From contig CM022665.1 in the NCBI GenBank assembly GCA_012295275.1, forward strand, positions 15,747,476-15,811,475: 64,000 nt of DNA, given 5' to 3'. The notes beneath the pieces were generated by a model that saw only the letters and a program-made list of their open reading frames with translations, was not told where the DNA came from and did not search any database. The translations under genes were made by a program, and so were the position numbers. Shown here in pieces: positions 1 to 64,000 of the stretch (position 1 is its first letter; each line of letters begins with the position of its first letter). Origin of the DNA: Chrysomallon squamiferum. Its lineage: Eukaryota > Mollusca > Gastropoda > Neomphalida > Peltospiridae.

Positions 1-1297
1 ACTGTTTCAAAAACAAAAAACACAAAAACCCCCACTCATTTCTTGAAATAGTAGCCAGCATTCTGTGGAAGATTTCCTTTATATACATTTTGGTTATCTA
101 CTCAGTACTTTTACTGTTAATAATATTACATTTTCAATTATTTATTAAATTATTAAGAAACAAAAGCTAAAGAAAAATACATGTATAATATCCCATATCT
201 GAAATCCCTGGAGAGAGTATATGAAGAATACATATAGTTTATTCATAACAGAAACATGTGGAAATAATACTGAATAGAACTAAACATATTTATGTAAGTG
301 ATGGTTTATGTGGTGAGAAAAATATAAAAATAAAAGGCAAGTTTTGAAGCTTTTCAGATTTTGGTTTATTGTACAGTATATATTTATATAAAAAAAAAAA
401 AAAATTATGAGTAATATTCATTATTTAAATGACAGGGAAACAATTAAAAAAATAATAATAATAATAATAGAGATGACATAAAAGTTAAATGTTTAATATT
501 AAAAAATGTGAATTTATTCATATATATGTACAAATCTTTAAGCACTGGCTTCATAACAAATAAGGTTTGTAATTTTTTAGAGAAAACAGCTGAAATTCCT
601 GACATCTCAAACTAAAATGTTGATATAATTAAAAAGAAAAAAAATCAAACCTGCAAATAGCCAACTCTCCTGACTCCAACAAAGTTAAAGCATTTGAGAT
701 CAATGCAAGAGATTCAAATGCAAGCTAAAATGATAATAATATTAATAATTAATTAGATAACAAAGAGGTGTTGGACAAAAAGGTAGATCTGTGATAAAAG
801 TTAAAATATATTTTACACCAAAACTTTCAATATATTGTTTCAAAATGAAAAAAACAAAAAACAACAAAACAACACAACAAAAAACTAGAACCCTTCTAAA
901 AAACATATAAATGTAAATTTTTGAATTTAAAAAAAAAATTAGAATTTAAAAAAGATTGTCATAACTGACAAAATAAATGCCACATCAAAATTAGTTTGAC
1001 TATTTTCCAATAAAAGAAATAAAAACATTTTTATATTAAAAGTTATTATTTTAATTTGTTGATCAAAGTTTACTAACATTAATAAAGGAAATAACTCCCT
1101 AAATACTGACCAAAAATACTGATAATTTAATACTGAATATTCCTGCTATTTTGAATTTATTATTGCACATAATAATGTCAAAATCAGCATTCATGTGTAC
1201 ATGTCTGCACAAACTTTTTTGTTTCAATATATCTACTTTCTGTTAATGGCTATCATATGGTACCTATTACTGAAAATTATACAAACAGATTGGTCAC
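1..1297. other. MDN1 intron (incomplete) at the left edge
   Basis: Donor GT of the exon at 1298-1472 is at 1296-1297. I find no continuation of the MIDAS domain here. The region is AT-rich with A/T runs, so the intron continues past the edge. Confidence 0.7.
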
Positions 1298-63506
<62,209 letters not shown>

Positions 63507-64000
63507 CTAAAAAGAAAGAAGGATCAAGTAATAAATAAAAAAAACTAAATAATGATTATATGTATAATAGGATTATTCCAAGTGAATTGGAATAATTTAT
63601 TGTATAGAATGACGTTTGCCAAGTCAAAACCAATATCAAACTATATGCCGAAGTAGGTAACTATGAAATATTACATTTCTTTCTTCCACTAAATGAAAAT
63701 AAATATTTTATACAAAGTGTGCCAGTATTTTTTTTAAAAAAATTTAATTTTAATTTATTTATTAATTTATTTTCATTATTTAGTAATATGGAATATCAAT
63801 GTTAAAAGTACAAACCTGAAAATATAGTTATACTTTTAAAATAAACCTAAAAGAACACCATTGAAAAGTTATCTAAAGTAAAATAGCTAAATTAGATCCA
63901 TACAGCCTCAATATTGCATATGAAGTAGTTATTTATTATAATCATATAATCAAAAGAATTAACATCAAACTTTGTGTTTGTCAATGAAACCACACCATTA
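63507..64000. other. MDN1 intron (incomplete) at the right edge
   Basis: Begins with the AG acceptor at 63507-63508 (read as CT on the plus strand). No upstream exon is seen before the window ends. Confidence 0.8.

Overview
The window is animal nuclear DNA: very AT-rich, split into many small GT-AG exons, and full of microsatellites and homopolymer runs. Gene content (a nicotinic-like Cys-loop receptor, a rhodopsin-class GPCR, Tigger/pogo-like and Ty3/gypsy-like elements) suggests an invertebrate. A lophotrochozoan, probably a mollusc, fits best, but this is inference and I cannot name the species.

One giant gene spans almost everything on the minus strand: MDN1 (midasin), the AAA+ ATPase that remodels pre-60S ribosomal particles. 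I could place 61 consecutive exons between 63506 and 1298. They join in one uninterrupted frame of 10,407 nt (3,469 codons), every internal intron being GT-AG. Right to left they encode the end of AAA5 (61859-63506), AAA6 (49764-60190), the long helical linker (10803-49274), the Asp/Glu-rich tail with a basic NLS-like patch (3610-10496), and the start of the C-terminal MIDAS domain (1298-3103). The 5' part of the gene lies to the right of the window and the last exons lie to the left.

Two complete single-exon receptor genes sit on the plus strand inside two of the largest introns: a divergent Cys-loop receptor (22554-23714, intron 18861-24609) and an atypical class-A GPCR (57289-58575, intron 53623-59587). 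The receptor lacks the acetylcholine loop B Trp and loop C Cys pair. The GPCR has Glu in place of Arg in the DRY motif and lacks NPxxY. These nested receptors are the most interesting content. The first resembles the single-exon chemotactile receptors described in cephalopods, which derive from nicotinic receptors.

Other introns hold mobile-element remains: a decayed Ty3/gypsy-like LTR retrotransposon with recognisable LTRs and a 5-bp target duplication (44982-48072), two internally deleted Tigger/pogo-like elements (43063-43633 and about 30306-31007), and a FLYWCH-domain fragment typical of MULE-type transposons (19386-19550). A 9-kb intron (33673-42651) contains no exon I can find, but has two GA arrays and two non-repetitive, GC-richer islands that may be regulatory. 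The remaining introns (about 0.1-1.5 kb) are AT-rich with A/T runs and trinucleotide tracts, and I see nothing else in them.
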